A stretch of 64,000 bases of DNA from JAHDHW01 sp963793295 (GCA_963793295.1 CAWBZX010000013.1:570436-634435), one strand, 5' to 3'. Counted from the stretch's first letter, positions 34,961 to 44,200 are shown. Translations and numbers: made by a program. The notes: generated by a model not told the origin, from the sequence alone.

Positions 34961-35353
34961 ATGCCAAGTATTTTTTCCAAAATAGTCAATGGTGAGATTC
35001 CATGCCACAAGATTTATGAATCCGAAAATTATCTCGCATTTTTGGATATTAGCCCTTTAGCAGAGGGCCATACACTGGTTATCCCCAAAAAAGAAATTGA
35101 TTATATTTTTAATATCGAAGATGATTTGTTATCAGGAATGATGCTGTTTGCAAAAAAAGTAGCAAAAGCTATCGAAACAACAATCACGTGCAAAAGAATA
35201 GGAATAGCAGTGATTGGTCTTGAAGTCCCGCATGCACATATTCACTTGGTTCCGATCAATGAAATTGGAGATATTAATTTTAGTAAAACCAAAATGCAGT
35301 TAACCCAAGAAAAGTTGGCTGATACAGCAAGAAGAATACGAAGCAACTTATGA
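34961..35353 (+). CDS. HIT family protein (histidine-triad nucleotide hydrolase)
   Basis: A 130-residue HIT-fold protein, probably of the HINT/PKCI branch. The histidine triad HAHIHLVP has His91, His93 and His95. The N-terminus SIFSKIVNGEIPCHKIYE and LDISPLAEGHTLVIPKK are typical. Such enzymes hydrolyse nucleoside phosphoramidates or related adenylates. The usual NxGxxAGQ-type segment before the triad reads IGIAVIGLEVPH, somewhat diverged. It is coupled to greA and ends back to back with ruvC: its TGA at 35351 adjoins the ruvC stop. Confidence 0.92.
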   Translation: MPSIFSKIVNGEIPCHKIYESENYLAFLDISPLAEGHTLVIPKKEIDYIFNIEDDLLSGMMLFAKKVAKAIETTITCKRIGIAVIGLEVPHAHIHLVPINEIGDINFSKTKMQLTQEKLADTARRIRSNL

Positions 35354-35905
35354 TACTCTTCCTGGATTGTCTTTTGCATAGTTAGACCAATCGTTATACT
35401 TCTTTTTCCCTGAAAGTAAACTTGACGACTGAAAATAATGACAAACAGCAGTAGCTAAAGCGTCCGTTGCGTCAAGCAATTTATCATCAAATTTTTCATG
35501 AAGGATATTACAGAGCATAGCAGCGACTTGTTCTTTAGAAGCATTTCCGTTACCGGTAATGGATTGTTTGATCTTTTTAGGAGAATATTCTGTAACCTCA
35601 ATGTCTTTTGTTATGGCGGCTGCAATAGCAACACCTTGAGCCCTTCCCAGTTTTAGCATCGATTGAACATTTTTGCCATAGAATGGGGCTTCTACTGCCA
35701 CCTGATTTGGATCATGCTGAGCAATCAATTCCTGTAATCTTTCAAAAATTCTTTTCAATTTCAATTGTTGAGAGGACAGATGCTTCATACTGATAACACC
35801 AAATTCTACCAAAGCGAGCTTGTTATTATTAGTCTGAATAATAGCGTATCCTAAAACGTTGGTTCCTGGATCAATTCCTAATATACGGTGTTTTTTACTT
35901 GTCAT
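35348..35905 (-). CDS. ruvC: crossover junction endodeoxyribonuclease RuvC
   Basis: A 185-residue Holliday-junction resolvase. The four acidic catalytic residues expected for RuvC are visible: D12 in GIDPGT, E72 in VEAPF, and D145 and D148 in LLDATDALATA. The segment YGKNVQSMLKLGRAQG is the conserved junction-contact region. RuvC acts with RuvA and RuvB; ruvA is 17 kb away in this window and ruvB is absent. The first 160 residues cover the domain; the short C-terminal tail is variable. Confidence 0.96.
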   Translation of the reverse strand: MTSKKHRILGIDPGTNVLGYAIIQTNNNKLALVEFGVISMKHLSSQQLKLKRIFERLQELIAQHDPNQVAVEAPFYGKNVQSMLKLGRAQGVAIAAAITKDIEVTEYSPKKIKQSITGNGNASKEQVAAMLCNILHEKFDDKLLDATDALATAVCHYFQSSSLLSGKKKYNDWSNYAKDNPGRVS

Positions 35906-36080
35906 AATTTGAAAGCAAGGTAAATGCTTTGAATGATTAAAACAAATATTTTTAAAATAATCACTTTTAAAACATAACCATGATAATAAATCGTTTTAAA
36001 AAGCCTTACCAGCTCAAAATTTTTGCGAATAATATTACTTTTAGGAACTTTTGTTAAGAAGCATCCCAAAGGATTAAAAA

Positions 36081-37085
36081 TTGAATATTTTAATACAAAA
36101 CAAAACAATCAACTTTGTAATAAAACTCAGCATTATTGCCTTACTGGCGTGGGTAATCTATAGAAATATTTTTGGGAAACAAGACATAGATGAGATTTGG
36201 TACTTGTTTATAGAAAACCTGAAGAAGCAGAATATTTCCTGGCTTTTAGCTGCTATTTTTTTGATGCCCATAAACTGGATTTTTGAAACGCTAAAGTGGC
36301 GGGTATTAATCCAAAGTATAGAACAGTTGAGTTTCAGAAAATCCTTGGCAGCAATTATTGCAGGAGTCACGTTGAGTATTTTCACACCCAACAGGATTGG
36401 CGAATACGGTGGGCGGGTTTTATTTGTGAGACCTGAGAATAACTGGAAAACGGTGATCGCAACTTTAGTAGGAAGTTTTAGCCAATTATTAGTAATTCTT
36501 TCAATGGGAATATTAGGCTTTGGCTATTTTGTAGGCAATTATTTTGACATTGAAACCCATCTTTTACGAGGCGTTTTATTTCTAATGATTTCTTTAATCG
36601 GTTTAATGCTGTTTGGTTTTTACAACATAGAGTTAATAATTCCAGTGTTTAAAAAAATACCTCATATTTATAGATTCAAGCGGTTTTTTAAGCATATAGT
36701 GGTACTCAAAAATTATCATTCCAAAACGTTAAGCCAGGCGCTTGGATTTGCATTTTTACGATATATGGTTTACACCATCCAATACCTTCTTTTGCTTCAT
36801 TTTTTCGGTATTAACGTAACTTTAATTGATGGTCTTTCAGGAATTGCTACTATTTTCATTTTACAAACAAGCATCCCTTTACCGCCCTTGATCGGATTGA
36901 TTGTGAGAAGTGAAATAGCTATTCTTGTATGGGGAATTTTCAGTACAAATGAACTAAGTATACTAGCTACAACGTTTGTATTATGGATACTAAATCTAAT
37001 AATTCCAGCGTTATTAGGAGCGGTATTTATAGCTAATATCAATGTTTTAAAATCTTTAGGTTATGACAAAAAGAAAAATGAATAA
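36081..37085 (+). CDS. flippase-like domain membrane protein (UPF0104 family)
   Basis: A 334-residue membrane protein with about eight hydrophobic segments. The conserved loop GVTLSIFTPNRIGEYGGRVLFV is the family signature (TPxRxGE) of the lysylphosphatidylglycerol-synthase transmembrane / UPF0104 group. No ATG is available near the N-terminus. The TTG at 36081 is preceded by AAAGGA 8 bases upstream, which supports it as the start. The 3' end overlaps the DUF3108 gene by 23 bases, so the two are coupled. It is distantly related to the protein at 9066-10196. A lipid-flipping or membrane-lipid role is family inference. Confidence 0.82.
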   Translation: MNILIQNKTINFVIKLSIIALLAWVIYRNIFGKQDIDEIWYLFIENLKKQNISWLLAAIFLMPINWIFETLKWRVLIQSIEQLSFRKSLAAIIAGVTLSIFTPNRIGEYGGRVLFVRPENNWKTVIATLVGSFSQLLVILSMGILGFGYFVGNYFDIETHLLRGVLFLMISLIGLMLFGFYNIELIIPVFKKIPHIYRFKRFFKHIVVLKNYHSKTLSQALGFAFLRYMVYTIQYLLLLHFFGINVTLIDGLSGIATIFILQTSIPLPPLIGLIVRSEIAILVWGIFSTNELSILATTFVLWILNLIIPALLGAVFIANINVLKSLGYDKKKNE

Positions 37086-37944
37086 ATGCTTTTTTGGTTT
37101 GGCAATGGTGTTTTTAATAATGGCTTTTGACCTGCCCTATCCGGCATCATCAGAAGTTGATGAAAATATCATTTCCACTAGTGACCAAATGGATGAGCAA
37201 CAATGTTATATTGAAAACAGAACTTTTCAGGCTGGGGAGCAAATTACTTATAAGTTGTATTATAACTGGAACTTTGTCTGGTTGGCAGCAGGAGAAGTAG
37301 TTTTTAATGTATCAGAAAAAAATGGAAAATACCATATTTCTGCTGTAGGAAGAACCTATAAAACGTATGAATGGTTTTTTAAAGTACGAGACAATTACGA
37401 AACATACATCGACAAAGAAACCTTATTGCCTCATACTTCCATTCGTGATGTCCATGAAGGTGGATATCGTTTGTATGATAAAGTAGATTTTGACCATGAA
37501 AAAAATAAGGCCACATCTGAAAGAGGAAAAACCAAATATGAAACAACTACCCAGGAATATAATTTGGATGGTTGCATGCATGATGTGCTTTCAGTCGTAT
37601 ACTATACACGGAACCTTGACTTTGACAGATACAATGAAGGGCAGGAATTTCCAGTTAAAGTTTTTATGGATAAAGAAGTATGGCCATTAAATGTAAAGTA
37701 TAAGGGAAAAGAAGAAGCGAAAAAGATAAAGGGCATGGGCAAATTCAAAACAATAAAATTTAGTCCTGAAGTTATTGAAGGAGAAGTTTTCAAAGCGGAT
37801 GCAGAGATGAATATTTGGGTGTCTGATGATGGAAATAGGATTCCTTTATTGATAGAATCTCCGGTTTCTGTTGGGTCGGTAAAAGCGGTGCTTAAAGATT
37901 ATAAAGGCCTTAAATATGAAATGACTTCGAAAGTTAAAAAATAG
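37063..37944 (+). CDS. DUF3108 domain-containing exported protein
   Basis: A 293-residue protein with an N-terminal signal (about 1-29, ending PASS). The mature part matches the DUF3108 pattern: FQAGEQITYKLYYNWNFVWL, AAGEVVF, YKTYEWFFKVRDNYETYID and SVVYYTRNLD, with repeated lysine-rich beta strands. DUF3108 proteins are thought to be periplasmic or outer-membrane associated, but no biochemical role is settled. The start overlaps the end of the flippase-like gene by 23 bases, suggesting a joint task at the envelope. A terminator follows. Confidence 0.85.
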   Translation: MTKRKMNKCFFGLAMVFLIMAFDLPYPASSEVDENIISTSDQMDEQQCYIENRTFQAGEQITYKLYYNWNFVWLAAGEVVFNVSEKNGKYHISAVGRTYKTYEWFFKVRDNYETYIDKETLLPHTSIRDVHEGGYRLYDKVDFDHEKNKATSERGKTKYETTTQEYNLDGCMHDVLSVVYYTRNLDFDRYNEGQEFPVKVFMDKEVWPLNVKYKGKEEAKKIKGMGKFKTIKFSPEVIEGEVFKADAEMNIWVSDDGNRIPLLIESPVSVGSVKAVLKDYKGLKYEMTSKVKK

Positions 37945-37975
37945 AAAACACACTTTTGTTATTAAATACTTTAGT

Positions 37976-38018
37976 GAAAAGCTGTAGGAAATTAATCTTA
38001 CAGCTTTTCTTATTTTTG
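37976..38018 (+). terminator. rho-independent terminator after the DUF3108 gene
   Basis: GAAAAGCTGTA (37976-37986) and TACAGCTTTTC (37999-38009) form an 11-bp perfect stem with a 12-base loop, followed by TTATTTTT. The T-rich tail doubles as a TAnnTTTG box (TATTTTTG, 38011-38018) that may be the promoter of the next gene. Confidence 0.82.
38011..38018 (+). promoter_or_regulatory. -7 box TATTTTTG for the DUF4230 gene
   Basis: A perfect TAnnTTTG match overlapping the T-tract of the preceding terminator and 15 bases upstream of the ATG at 38034. No clear -33 element. Confidence 0.35.
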
Positions 38019-38033
38019 TAATAAAACGATAAG

Positions 38034-38645
38034 ATGGGAAGAAAGATAATTATTGTTTTGGTCATGATAATGATAGCTTTGTCTGTTTTTTTTGCAACGA
38101 GCTATTATTATACCGTTGGGGAGGTGACAGCCGAAGAGCAGTCTCAGGTGTTAGTGGAAAAAATTAAGGCGGTCTCCAAGTTAGTAACTGTCGAAGGTTA
38201 TTTTTCTGAAATTTACGATTATAAAGATTATTGGAATTATGATATAAGTCCCTTTCGAAAGAAAGCTTTGATCAGGGTGAAGGCCAAAGTTTCTGTAGGA
38301 TATGATTTGACTAAGATGAGCATTGAAGCGATTCCGGAGCAAAAATTATTAATCATCAGCGATTTGCCTGATCCCACCATTATTTCAATTGACCACGATC
38401 TGGATTATTATGATATCACAGAAGGAACGTTCAATACCTTTTCCGAAAAGGATTATACCATGATGAATAAAAATGCAAAGGAAAAAATCCGGCAATCAGC
38501 GATTAGTAGTGATTTATTTCTGGCCGCCGAAGAGCAAAGTAATAATATGCTGGATCTGGTAAAGTTTATGGTAGAAGGAGCCGGCTGGCAACTTCAATTT
38601 CAACCCAGAGGAGGTTTACTTCCTATTGATACTTTGCGTAACTAG
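38034..38645 (+). CDS. DUF4230 domain-containing protein
   Basis: A 203-residue protein with one N-terminal membrane segment (about 4-26) and a soluble domain matching the DUF4230 pattern: KIKAVSKLVTVEGYFSEIYDYKDY, KALIRVKAKVSVGYDL and LPDPTIISIDHDLDYYDI (each within the family core). No enzymatic motif is visible and the family has no established function. It precedes a small rhodanese gene by 17 bases in the same direction. Confidence 0.85.
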   Translation: MGRKIIIVLVMIMIALSVFFATSYYYTVGEVTAEEQSQVLVEKIKAVSKLVTVEGYFSEIYDYKDYWNYDISPFRKKALIRVKAKVSVGYDLTKMSIEAIPEQKLLIISDLPDPTIISIDHDLDYYDITEGTFNTFSEKDYTMMNKNAKEKIRQSAISSDLFLAAEEQSNNMLDLVKFMVEGAGWQLQFQPRGGLLPIDTLRN

Positions 38646-38662
38646 TTTATAAAGATACTTTA

Positions 38663-38956
38663 ATGAAACAATTGACTTATGAGGAGTTGAAAAGGTGGGA
38701 GGCTGAAAAGAAATCTTTCCAATTAATAGATGTTCGAGAAAAAGAAGAGCACCTTGCCTTTAATATTGGAGGAGCATTAATTCCATTAGGCGAAATTCAA
38801 AAAAACGTTGAAAAACTAGAACTACATCTTCCAATCGTATTCTATTGCAAAAGAGGAATTCGAAGTCAAATAGCGATCCAAAGACTTTCTAAGCGGATCA
38901 ATACGGCTAATTTTTATAATCTTCACAACGGAATCCTCCATTTAATGCCAGTTTAG
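38663..38956 (+). CDS. rhodanese-like domain protein
   Basis: A 97-residue single rhodanese domain: LIDVREKEEHLAFNIGGA, then the active-site loop YCKRGIRS with Cys62, ending in a short helix. It may transfer sulfur from a persulfide on Cys62, but the partner is unknown. There is no signal peptide, so it is cytoplasmic. It probably belongs to the same transcript as the DUF4230 gene. Confidence 0.9.
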   Translation: MKQLTYEELKRWEAEKKSFQLIDVREKEEHLAFNIGGALIPLGEIQKNVEKLELHLPIVFYCKRGIRSQIAIQRLSKRINTANFYNLHNGILHLMPV

Positions 38957-39050
38957 AATATTCCGGGTGAAATTAAACATAGCTTTTTAACTAAAGTTTA
39001 CGCTAAAAAATCTATTTTTAGTGCTCTTTTGGATACAAATTAAATTACAT

Positions 39051-41108
39051 ATGGATAACAATGCTTTTGCAAACCAACCTAAGTTATTCGGGCATCCGGT
39101 TGGTTTATTCGTTCTTTTCTTCACAGAAATGTGGGAGCGTTTTAGCTACTATGGTATGCGGGCTATATTGGTATTGTACATGGTCCGTTCAGCCACAGCT
39201 GATAATGCCGGATTAGGATGGAATAGCGGAGAAGCTTTGGCTCTTTACGGTTGGTACACGATGATGGTTTATGTGATGAGTATTCCTGGGGGTATTTTAG
39301 CAGATAAATATATAGGCCAAAAGAAAAGTGTGTTGATTGGCGGGCTGATATTGGTTGCAGGTCACAGTATTCTGGCTATTGAACAATATTGGGCTTTTTA
39401 TTCAGGATTAATACTAATTATTTTGGGTGTTGGTGCTTTAAAACCAAATATCTCTACAATGGTAGGCGGCTTATATAAGCAAGGTGATCAAATGAGAGAT
39501 CAGGGGTTTACCATTTTTTATATTGGCATTAACGTCGGAGCTTTTCTTGCTTCTCTAATAGTAGGAGCTGTTGGAGAAACTATAGGCTGGCATTATGGAT
39601 TTGGGTTAGCAGGTATCGGAATGCTTTTAGGATTAGTAACATTTTATTATGGCCAACGCTATTTAATAGGAATTGGTGATGCGCCAATCAAAGGAGATAC
39701 TTCAGTTAGTGAAGAGTCAACTACTTCTTTAGGGAGTCTATTTGGCAATTTGATCAAAAACCCTCCCCAGCTTATTGTCACTGTTTTATTAATTGCAGGA
39801 AGTGTATTTTTTGCCTATCGCTTGAATGATCCGGGATTTAACTTATGGGCTTATATGGCTCTTGGCATTTTCCTTTCAATTGTTGTTGGATTATTGCTCA
39901 TGGTTTACAGAGATATTAATAAAATTGAAAAAGATCGATTTATTGTACTATTGATATCTTATCTTATTGTTATCGTTTTCTGGGGTGCATTTGAACAAGC
40001 TGGCGGGTTGATGAATATCTATACAAATATCAAGATTGATAGAGAGGTAAGTCTTTTGGTTTTAGATGTAATGTTTTTATTTACCGGTGGGTTTTTGCTT
40101 TATAAAGGAATTAACGATACCCGCAAGAAAAAAGATACGAACAAGCTCTTTTTTGTATTGTCAACTGTGGTATTTATTTTATATGCTCTTTTAAGGTTAA
40201 ATGTATTCACTACAGATCCTTATTTAATCCCAGCCTCGGTATTCCAATCTGTAAACGCACTGTTTATTATGATTTTTGGAACTGCAGTAGGAGGTTTTTG
40301 GATTTGGTGGGCGAATAGTGGAAGAGAAAACTCATCTATATTCAAAATGGCTATAGGTACTATTATTATGGGAGCTGGTTTTCTATTTATGGCAAAGGCA
40401 TCTTATGATATCAATGTTTATGGAGACCGTGCTGCTTTGATTTTATTGATATTTGCCTATTTGTTGCACACTATTGGTGAATTATGTGCTTCGCCGGTTG
40501 CCCTTTCGTTTATAACCAAAGTTGCTCCGGTCAAATATGTTTCTTTAATGATGGGTCTTTATTTCGCTGCTTCCGGGCTAGGAAATAAAGTAGCGGGTAC
40601 TATCGGAGAGAGTTCCCAGGTAGAAACTGTTGCTGTTAAAATAGTAGAAAATGCCAATCTTGCTGAATATGTCGCAGATTCAACTTTGTATAAAGCAGAA
40701 GACTTTGAAATAGTTGGAAAAGCGAAAGTTGAAGGGGACAAAATTATAGCAACCACGGAAAATATTGATTTATTTACGCTGATAAAAATTGAAAATGAAG
40801 AAGGGTATACTAATTTAAAAGAACACCTTCAAACATTAGAAGATGTAGATGAATATACTTTGGTCTGTCGATTTGGATATGATGAAGTGCAAAAAGTAGA
40901 AGTTGATGAAGGCCGGAATAAAATGGATCTTAAATATTATGAAGGAGAAATTGAAGTTTTTGAATTTCAGGATAATCAGGAATTTCGAACCTTTATCGGC
41001 ATATTTATTTTTACAGCAGCATTTGGGATATTACTTTTGGTATTCATAAAGCGGCTTAAAAAATTAACCCATGGAGCTGAAGACCTGGAAGCTTCTGAAA
41101 AACATTGA
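39051..41108 (+). CDS. POT family proton-dependent oligopeptide transporter, copy 1
   Basis: A 685-residue PTR2/POT transporter that should import di- and tripeptides with protons. The signature FFTEMWERFSYYGMRAILVL carries the ExxER motif (E26, E29, R30). FYIGINVGAFLAS and GFGLAGIGMLLG are also typical. It is longer than the usual ~500 residues because of a hydrophilic insert of about 120 residues (about 521-643, rich in E, K and V) before the last membrane segment. ATG 39051 begins MDNNAFANQPK; an in-frame GTG at 39021 would add ten unlikely residues. A second POT gene follows after 44 bases. Confidence 0.92.
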   Translation: MDNNAFANQPKLFGHPVGLFVLFFTEMWERFSYYGMRAILVLYMVRSATADNAGLGWNSGEALALYGWYTMMVYVMSIPGGILADKYIGQKKSVLIGGLILVAGHSILAIEQYWAFYSGLILIILGVGALKPNISTMVGGLYKQGDQMRDQGFTIFYIGINVGAFLASLIVGAVGETIGWHYGFGLAGIGMLLGLVTFYYGQRYLIGIGDAPIKGDTSVSEESTTSLGSLFGNLIKNPPQLIVTVLLIAGSVFFAYRLNDPGFNLWAYMALGIFLSIVVGLLLMVYRDINKIEKDRFIVLLISYLIVIVFWGAFEQAGGLMNIYTNIKIDREVSLLVLDVMFLFTGGFLLYKGINDTRKKKDTNKLFFVLSTVVFILYALLRLNVFTTDPYLIPASVFQSVNALFIMIFGTAVGGFWIWWANSGRENSSIFKMAIGTIIMGAGFLFMAKASYDINVYGDRAALILLIFAYLLHTIGELCASPVALSFITKVAPVKYVSLMMGLYFAASGLGNKVAGTIGESSQVETVAVKIVENANLAEYVADSTLYKAEDFEIVGKAKVEGDKIIATTENIDLFTLIKIENEEGYTNLKEHLQTLEDVDEYTLVCRFGYDEVQKVEVDEGRNKMDLKYYEGEIEVFEFQDNQEFRTFIGIFIFTAAFGILLLVFIKRLKKLTHGAEDLEASEKH

Positions 41109-41152
41109 GATTAAAAAACGAAAAACTAAATTAATAATCAAATAATATTATT

Positions 41153-43189
41153 ATGGCAGGAAGAGAGTCAGATTTAATGAAAAGTATGGGATCTGTATTA
41201 GGACACCCATCCGGATTATTTGTGCTTTTCTTTACAGAAATGTGGGAAAGGTTTTCCTATTATGGAATGCGTGCTTTGTTGGTTTTATTCCTTGTTAGTG
41301 CTTTAGGTATTGGAGGTTGGGACTGGCCTAGAGAGAATGCTTTAGCACTGTTTGGTACATACACAGCAATGGTTTATTTAACGCCCATCTTAGGTGGAAT
41401 GATTGCGGACAGGATAATCGGATACCGTAAGGCAGTATTCTGGGGAGCTTTAGTGATGACTTTGGGGCACGCCTCTATGGCAATTGAATCGGCTCATATT
41501 TTCCTTTATCTGGGTATTGGGTTGTTGATTATTGGTAATGGCTTGTTTAAACCAAATATGACCTCCATCATTTCTGAAATGTATCAAGAGGTTCCTGAGA
41601 AAAAAGATGGTGCTTATACCATTTTTTATATGGGTGTAAATGCCGGTGCTTTTTTGGGGATCATGCTTTGCGGTTATCTGGGGGAAATGGTAGGATGGAG
41701 TTATGGCTTTGGTCTGGCTGGTGTTTTTATGTTATTAGGAATGCTTCAATTTTATTTTGCGCAGGATATATTTGGAGAGATTGGTAAAGAGCCGACGCAC
41801 AAACAGAAAGTTGTAGAAGAAGTAATTGATGAGAAAGATGATGTTCCCAGTAATGATTTTACATTAGTAGATAAAGTAGTTATTTTACTTATAGCTATCA
41901 TAGGATTGGTTTGGATTATCAACGATCCACTCTCAAAAATTGCAAAGATCAATGTCCTTTCTTTTGGAGGCAATGATTATTCTAATCATGTAATTTTAAC
42001 AGCTCTTATCACATTCTTTTTGATCTTGGTATCAAGAATTATCCGTTATACGAAAGTCCAAAGAGACAAAATGATTGTTATTGTAATCTTTGCATTCTTT
42101 ACGGTATTTTTCTGGGCATCCTTTGAACAAGCGGGCGGCTCAATGACAATTTTTGCCAAAGATTATACAAGCCGTGTCCTTTCAGGGAATGCTGCGATCA
42201 TTTTTAATATAGTGGATATATTGATTACCGTTATTCCAATTGCAATAATCACCTGGGTTCTATATTTATTGTTTAAACAGATTTATAGCCGGTATCCCTT
42301 GTCCAATATCATTTTGGGATTGAGTTTTTTGATGATTTGGGGAATCGTAATCTGGAAAATAAATCGTAATCTGAATACTTATTCCTATGATATCAACTTC
42401 CCGGTAATTGTTACCATGGAAGCAGCCGACGATGGTGGAGAACCTAAAAAGGTTTATACGGCTATAACTGGAATTACACAGGTTTCGGAAGACGCAGTGA
42501 TAGAAGAACAACCTACCACGATCAGGAGTACCGCTGATATGCAAGCTGGTGATAAAACGTATATGCTGGATATTGATAAAAGAGGTACGTACCGTGAATT
42601 AACAAGCGCCCAGATGGATAAGGTAGCTGAGAAAGTTGAGGCAACGGTTGTCAGAAAAAGAGAGAATGAAGTGGAAATCCCGGCAACCTGGTTCTTAATC
42701 CTAAATTCGCTATTTATCATTATTTTTGCTCCTCTGTTTTCCAAGTGGTGGGAAAGTAAATATAACCCTGCGCCTTCCGTCAAATATGGACTTGGACTGA
42801 TTCTGCTGGGAATTGGTTTTGCTGCATTAGCTTTTGGTTCCTTAGCTATTCCGCAGGGAGCAAAGGTAGCATCGGTGAGTATCATTTGGCTGGTATTGGC
42901 TTATTTATTCCATACTTTAGGTGAATTGTGTTTATCTCCGGTTTCCTTATCTTATATCAGTAAACTGGTGCCAGGGAGAATGATCGCTTTTATGTTTGGT
43001 GTATGGTATTTGGCAATAGCAATTGGTAACAAATTGGCAGGCGTAATGGGTGGAAAAATTGATGCGATTACGGAAGAGTGGTCGCTTACTACTTTCTTTC
43101 TAATATTTACTTTGATTCCTGCTGGAATGGGTTTACTTGCAATAGTAATTAGTCCATTTATAAATAAACTGATGCACGGCGTTCGATAA
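41153..43189 (+). CDS. POT family proton-dependent oligopeptide transporter, copy 2
   Basis: A 678-residue paralogue of the preceding transporter with the same N-terminal core (HPSGLFVLFFTEMWERFSYY, ExxER at E29, E32, R33) and FYMGVNAGAFLGIML. It also carries a large hydrophilic insert, but elsewhere: about residues 403-507 (acidic, TMEAADDGGEP to RKRENEVEIP), between central membrane segments. The two genes are tandem and co-directional, probably an ancient duplication with later divergence. Substrate preference cannot be read. A terminator follows the stop. Confidence 0.92.
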   Translation: MAGRESDLMKSMGSVLGHPSGLFVLFFTEMWERFSYYGMRALLVLFLVSALGIGGWDWPRENALALFGTYTAMVYLTPILGGMIADRIIGYRKAVFWGALVMTLGHASMAIESAHIFLYLGIGLLIIGNGLFKPNMTSIISEMYQEVPEKKDGAYTIFYMGVNAGAFLGIMLCGYLGEMVGWSYGFGLAGVFMLLGMLQFYFAQDIFGEIGKEPTHKQKVVEEVIDEKDDVPSNDFTLVDKVVILLIAIIGLVWIINDPLSKIAKINVLSFGGNDYSNHVILTALITFFLILVSRIIRYTKVQRDKMIVIVIFAFFTVFFWASFEQAGGSMTIFAKDYTSRVLSGNAAIIFNIVDILITVIPIAIITWVLYLLFKQIYSRYPLSNIILGLSFLMIWGIVIWKINRNLNTYSYDINFPVIVTMEAADDGGEPKKVYTAITGITQVSEDAVIEEQPTTIRSTADMQAGDKTYMLDIDKRGTYRELTSAQMDKVAEKVEATVVRKRENEVEIPATWFLILNSLFIIIFAPLFSKWWESKYNPAPSVKYGLGLILLGIGFAALAFGSLAIPQGAKVASVSIIWLVLAYLFHTLGELCLSPVSLSYISKLVPGRMIAFMFGVWYLAIAIGNKLAGVMGGKIDAITEEWSLTTFFLIFTLIPAGMGLLAIVISPFINKLMHGVR

Positions 43190-43209
43190 AAAATATTTTA
43201 ATAAATAGA

Positions 43210-43250
43210 AAACCCTCAATTGTTTGTCATGAAGAATTGAGGGTTTATTT
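43210..43250 (+). terminator. terminator after the POT pair
   Basis: AAACCCTCAATT (43210-43221) and AATTGAGGGTTT (43235-43246) form a 12-bp perfect stem with a 13-base loop, followed by ATTTT. The next gene starts only 16 bases further on, so some read-through may feed it. Confidence 0.78.
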
Positions 43251-43261
43251 TAAATAAAACC

Positions 43262-43756
43262 ATGCAAAAGGTATTAACTATTCAGGAACAAATAAAGCAG
43301 CTTAGCTTACTTTATCTTGCCCTTATCTCCGGTCAATTTTTAATGGCTATTCTTTTATTTTTTCTCTTAGAGGAAAATGTTTCTCAAGTATCAGATGGAA
43401 CAGCAGGAGGTAGTTTATTGCCTATTATTATTGCATTTTTTTGTTTAATGTCAATCGGCATGTCCTTTTTTATTTATAACCAAAGAAAAGAGATCGGTCG
43501 CCAATTGAAAGGTACACTTGAAGAGAAACTAGAGCATTACCGAGCGAGTTTTATTACAAGAGCGGCTTTGCTTGAAGGCTCAAATTTGGTGGCATTACTT
43601 TTTTATTTTTTTATCGAAAGAAATTATTTTTACCTGGTTCTTTTTGCCTTAGGAATGGGTGCTTTTGCATTGATTCGCCCCACAGTAGACAGGATTATTG
43701 AAGACTATCAATTGTCAACAAGTGAGCAAAGTGAATTGCAGGATTCGTTAAAGTGA
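43262..43756 (+). CDS. small integral membrane protein of unknown function
   Basis: A 164-residue protein with four predicted membrane segments (about 16-36, 50-71, 103-118 and 121-138). A basic cytoplasmic loop (YNQRKEIGRQLKGTLEEK) lies between the two pairs, and a charged tail follows. I recognise no family. It starts right after the POT terminator and may be expressed by read-through or its own promoter. Confidence 0.75.
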   Translation: MQKVLTIQEQIKQLSLLYLALISGQFLMAILLFFLLEENVSQVSDGTAGGSLLPIIIAFFCLMSIGMSFFIYNQRKEIGRQLKGTLEEKLEHYRASFITRAALLEGSNLVALLFYFFIERNYFYLVLFALGMGAFALIRPTVDRIIEDYQLSTSEQSELQDSLK

Positions 43757-43840
43757 GCAATTCCTTTTATTTTTATACAATATTGCTGTTTTAAAGGCAG
43801 TTTTTGAATTATTATTAATTAAAACAAAAACAATTAAAAA

Positions 43841-44200
43841 ATGAAGAAGATATTAACATTAGGTTTGGCATTCTTAGTTTTGACCCTATTACCACAAATT
43901 ACTTCAGCTCAGGTAAATCCTTCAAAAGAAGAAGTTAAAAAGGAAACTAAAGTAGTGAAGAAGGAGACTAAAAAGATCAAGAAAGAAGAAAAGGTAGCTA
44001 AAAAAGAAGCAAAGGTGGTGGCAAAAAAGATGACTGATACGGAAGCAAAGCCTGAAGTAGTGAAAGAAGTTGAAGTCGTAAAAGAGGAGGAAGTAAAAGT
44101 GAAAAAAAATGAACCTCGTCCCTACGTGAGCCAAAAAATCGAAAAGCCAAAAAGTCAAAAGAAAGAACAGCACAAAGTGAGTAAATCCAAGGATCAGTAA
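43841..44200 (+). CDS. secreted Lys/Glu-rich heptad-repeat protein
   Basis: A 119-residue protein with a clear signal peptide (1-23, ending TSAQ). The mature part is almost wholly charged. Residues 33-60 are four tandem heptads: KKETKVV, KKETKKI, KKEEKVA, KKEAKVV. After a break (MTDTEAKPEVV) comes a second V/E/K stretch, and then a basic tail (KPKSQKKEQHKVSKSKDQ). This predicts a long single or coiled helix in the periplasm. No family is recognised; low complexity makes homology hard to judge. It converges on the SurA-like gene with a shared terminator between. Confidence 0.72.
   Translation: MKKILTLGLAFLVLTLLPQITSAQVNPSKEEVKKETKVVKKETKKIKKEEKVAKKEAKVVAKKMTDTEAKPEVVKEVEVVKEEEVKVKKNEPRPYVSQKIEKPKSQKKEQHKVSKSKDQ

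Noticed and set aside
35902..36108. 68-codon minus-strand frame upstream of ruvC
   Set aside because: A/T-rich, hydrophobic by composition only, no recognisable motif, and it covers the start region and ribosome site of the flippase-like gene. Probably non-coding.
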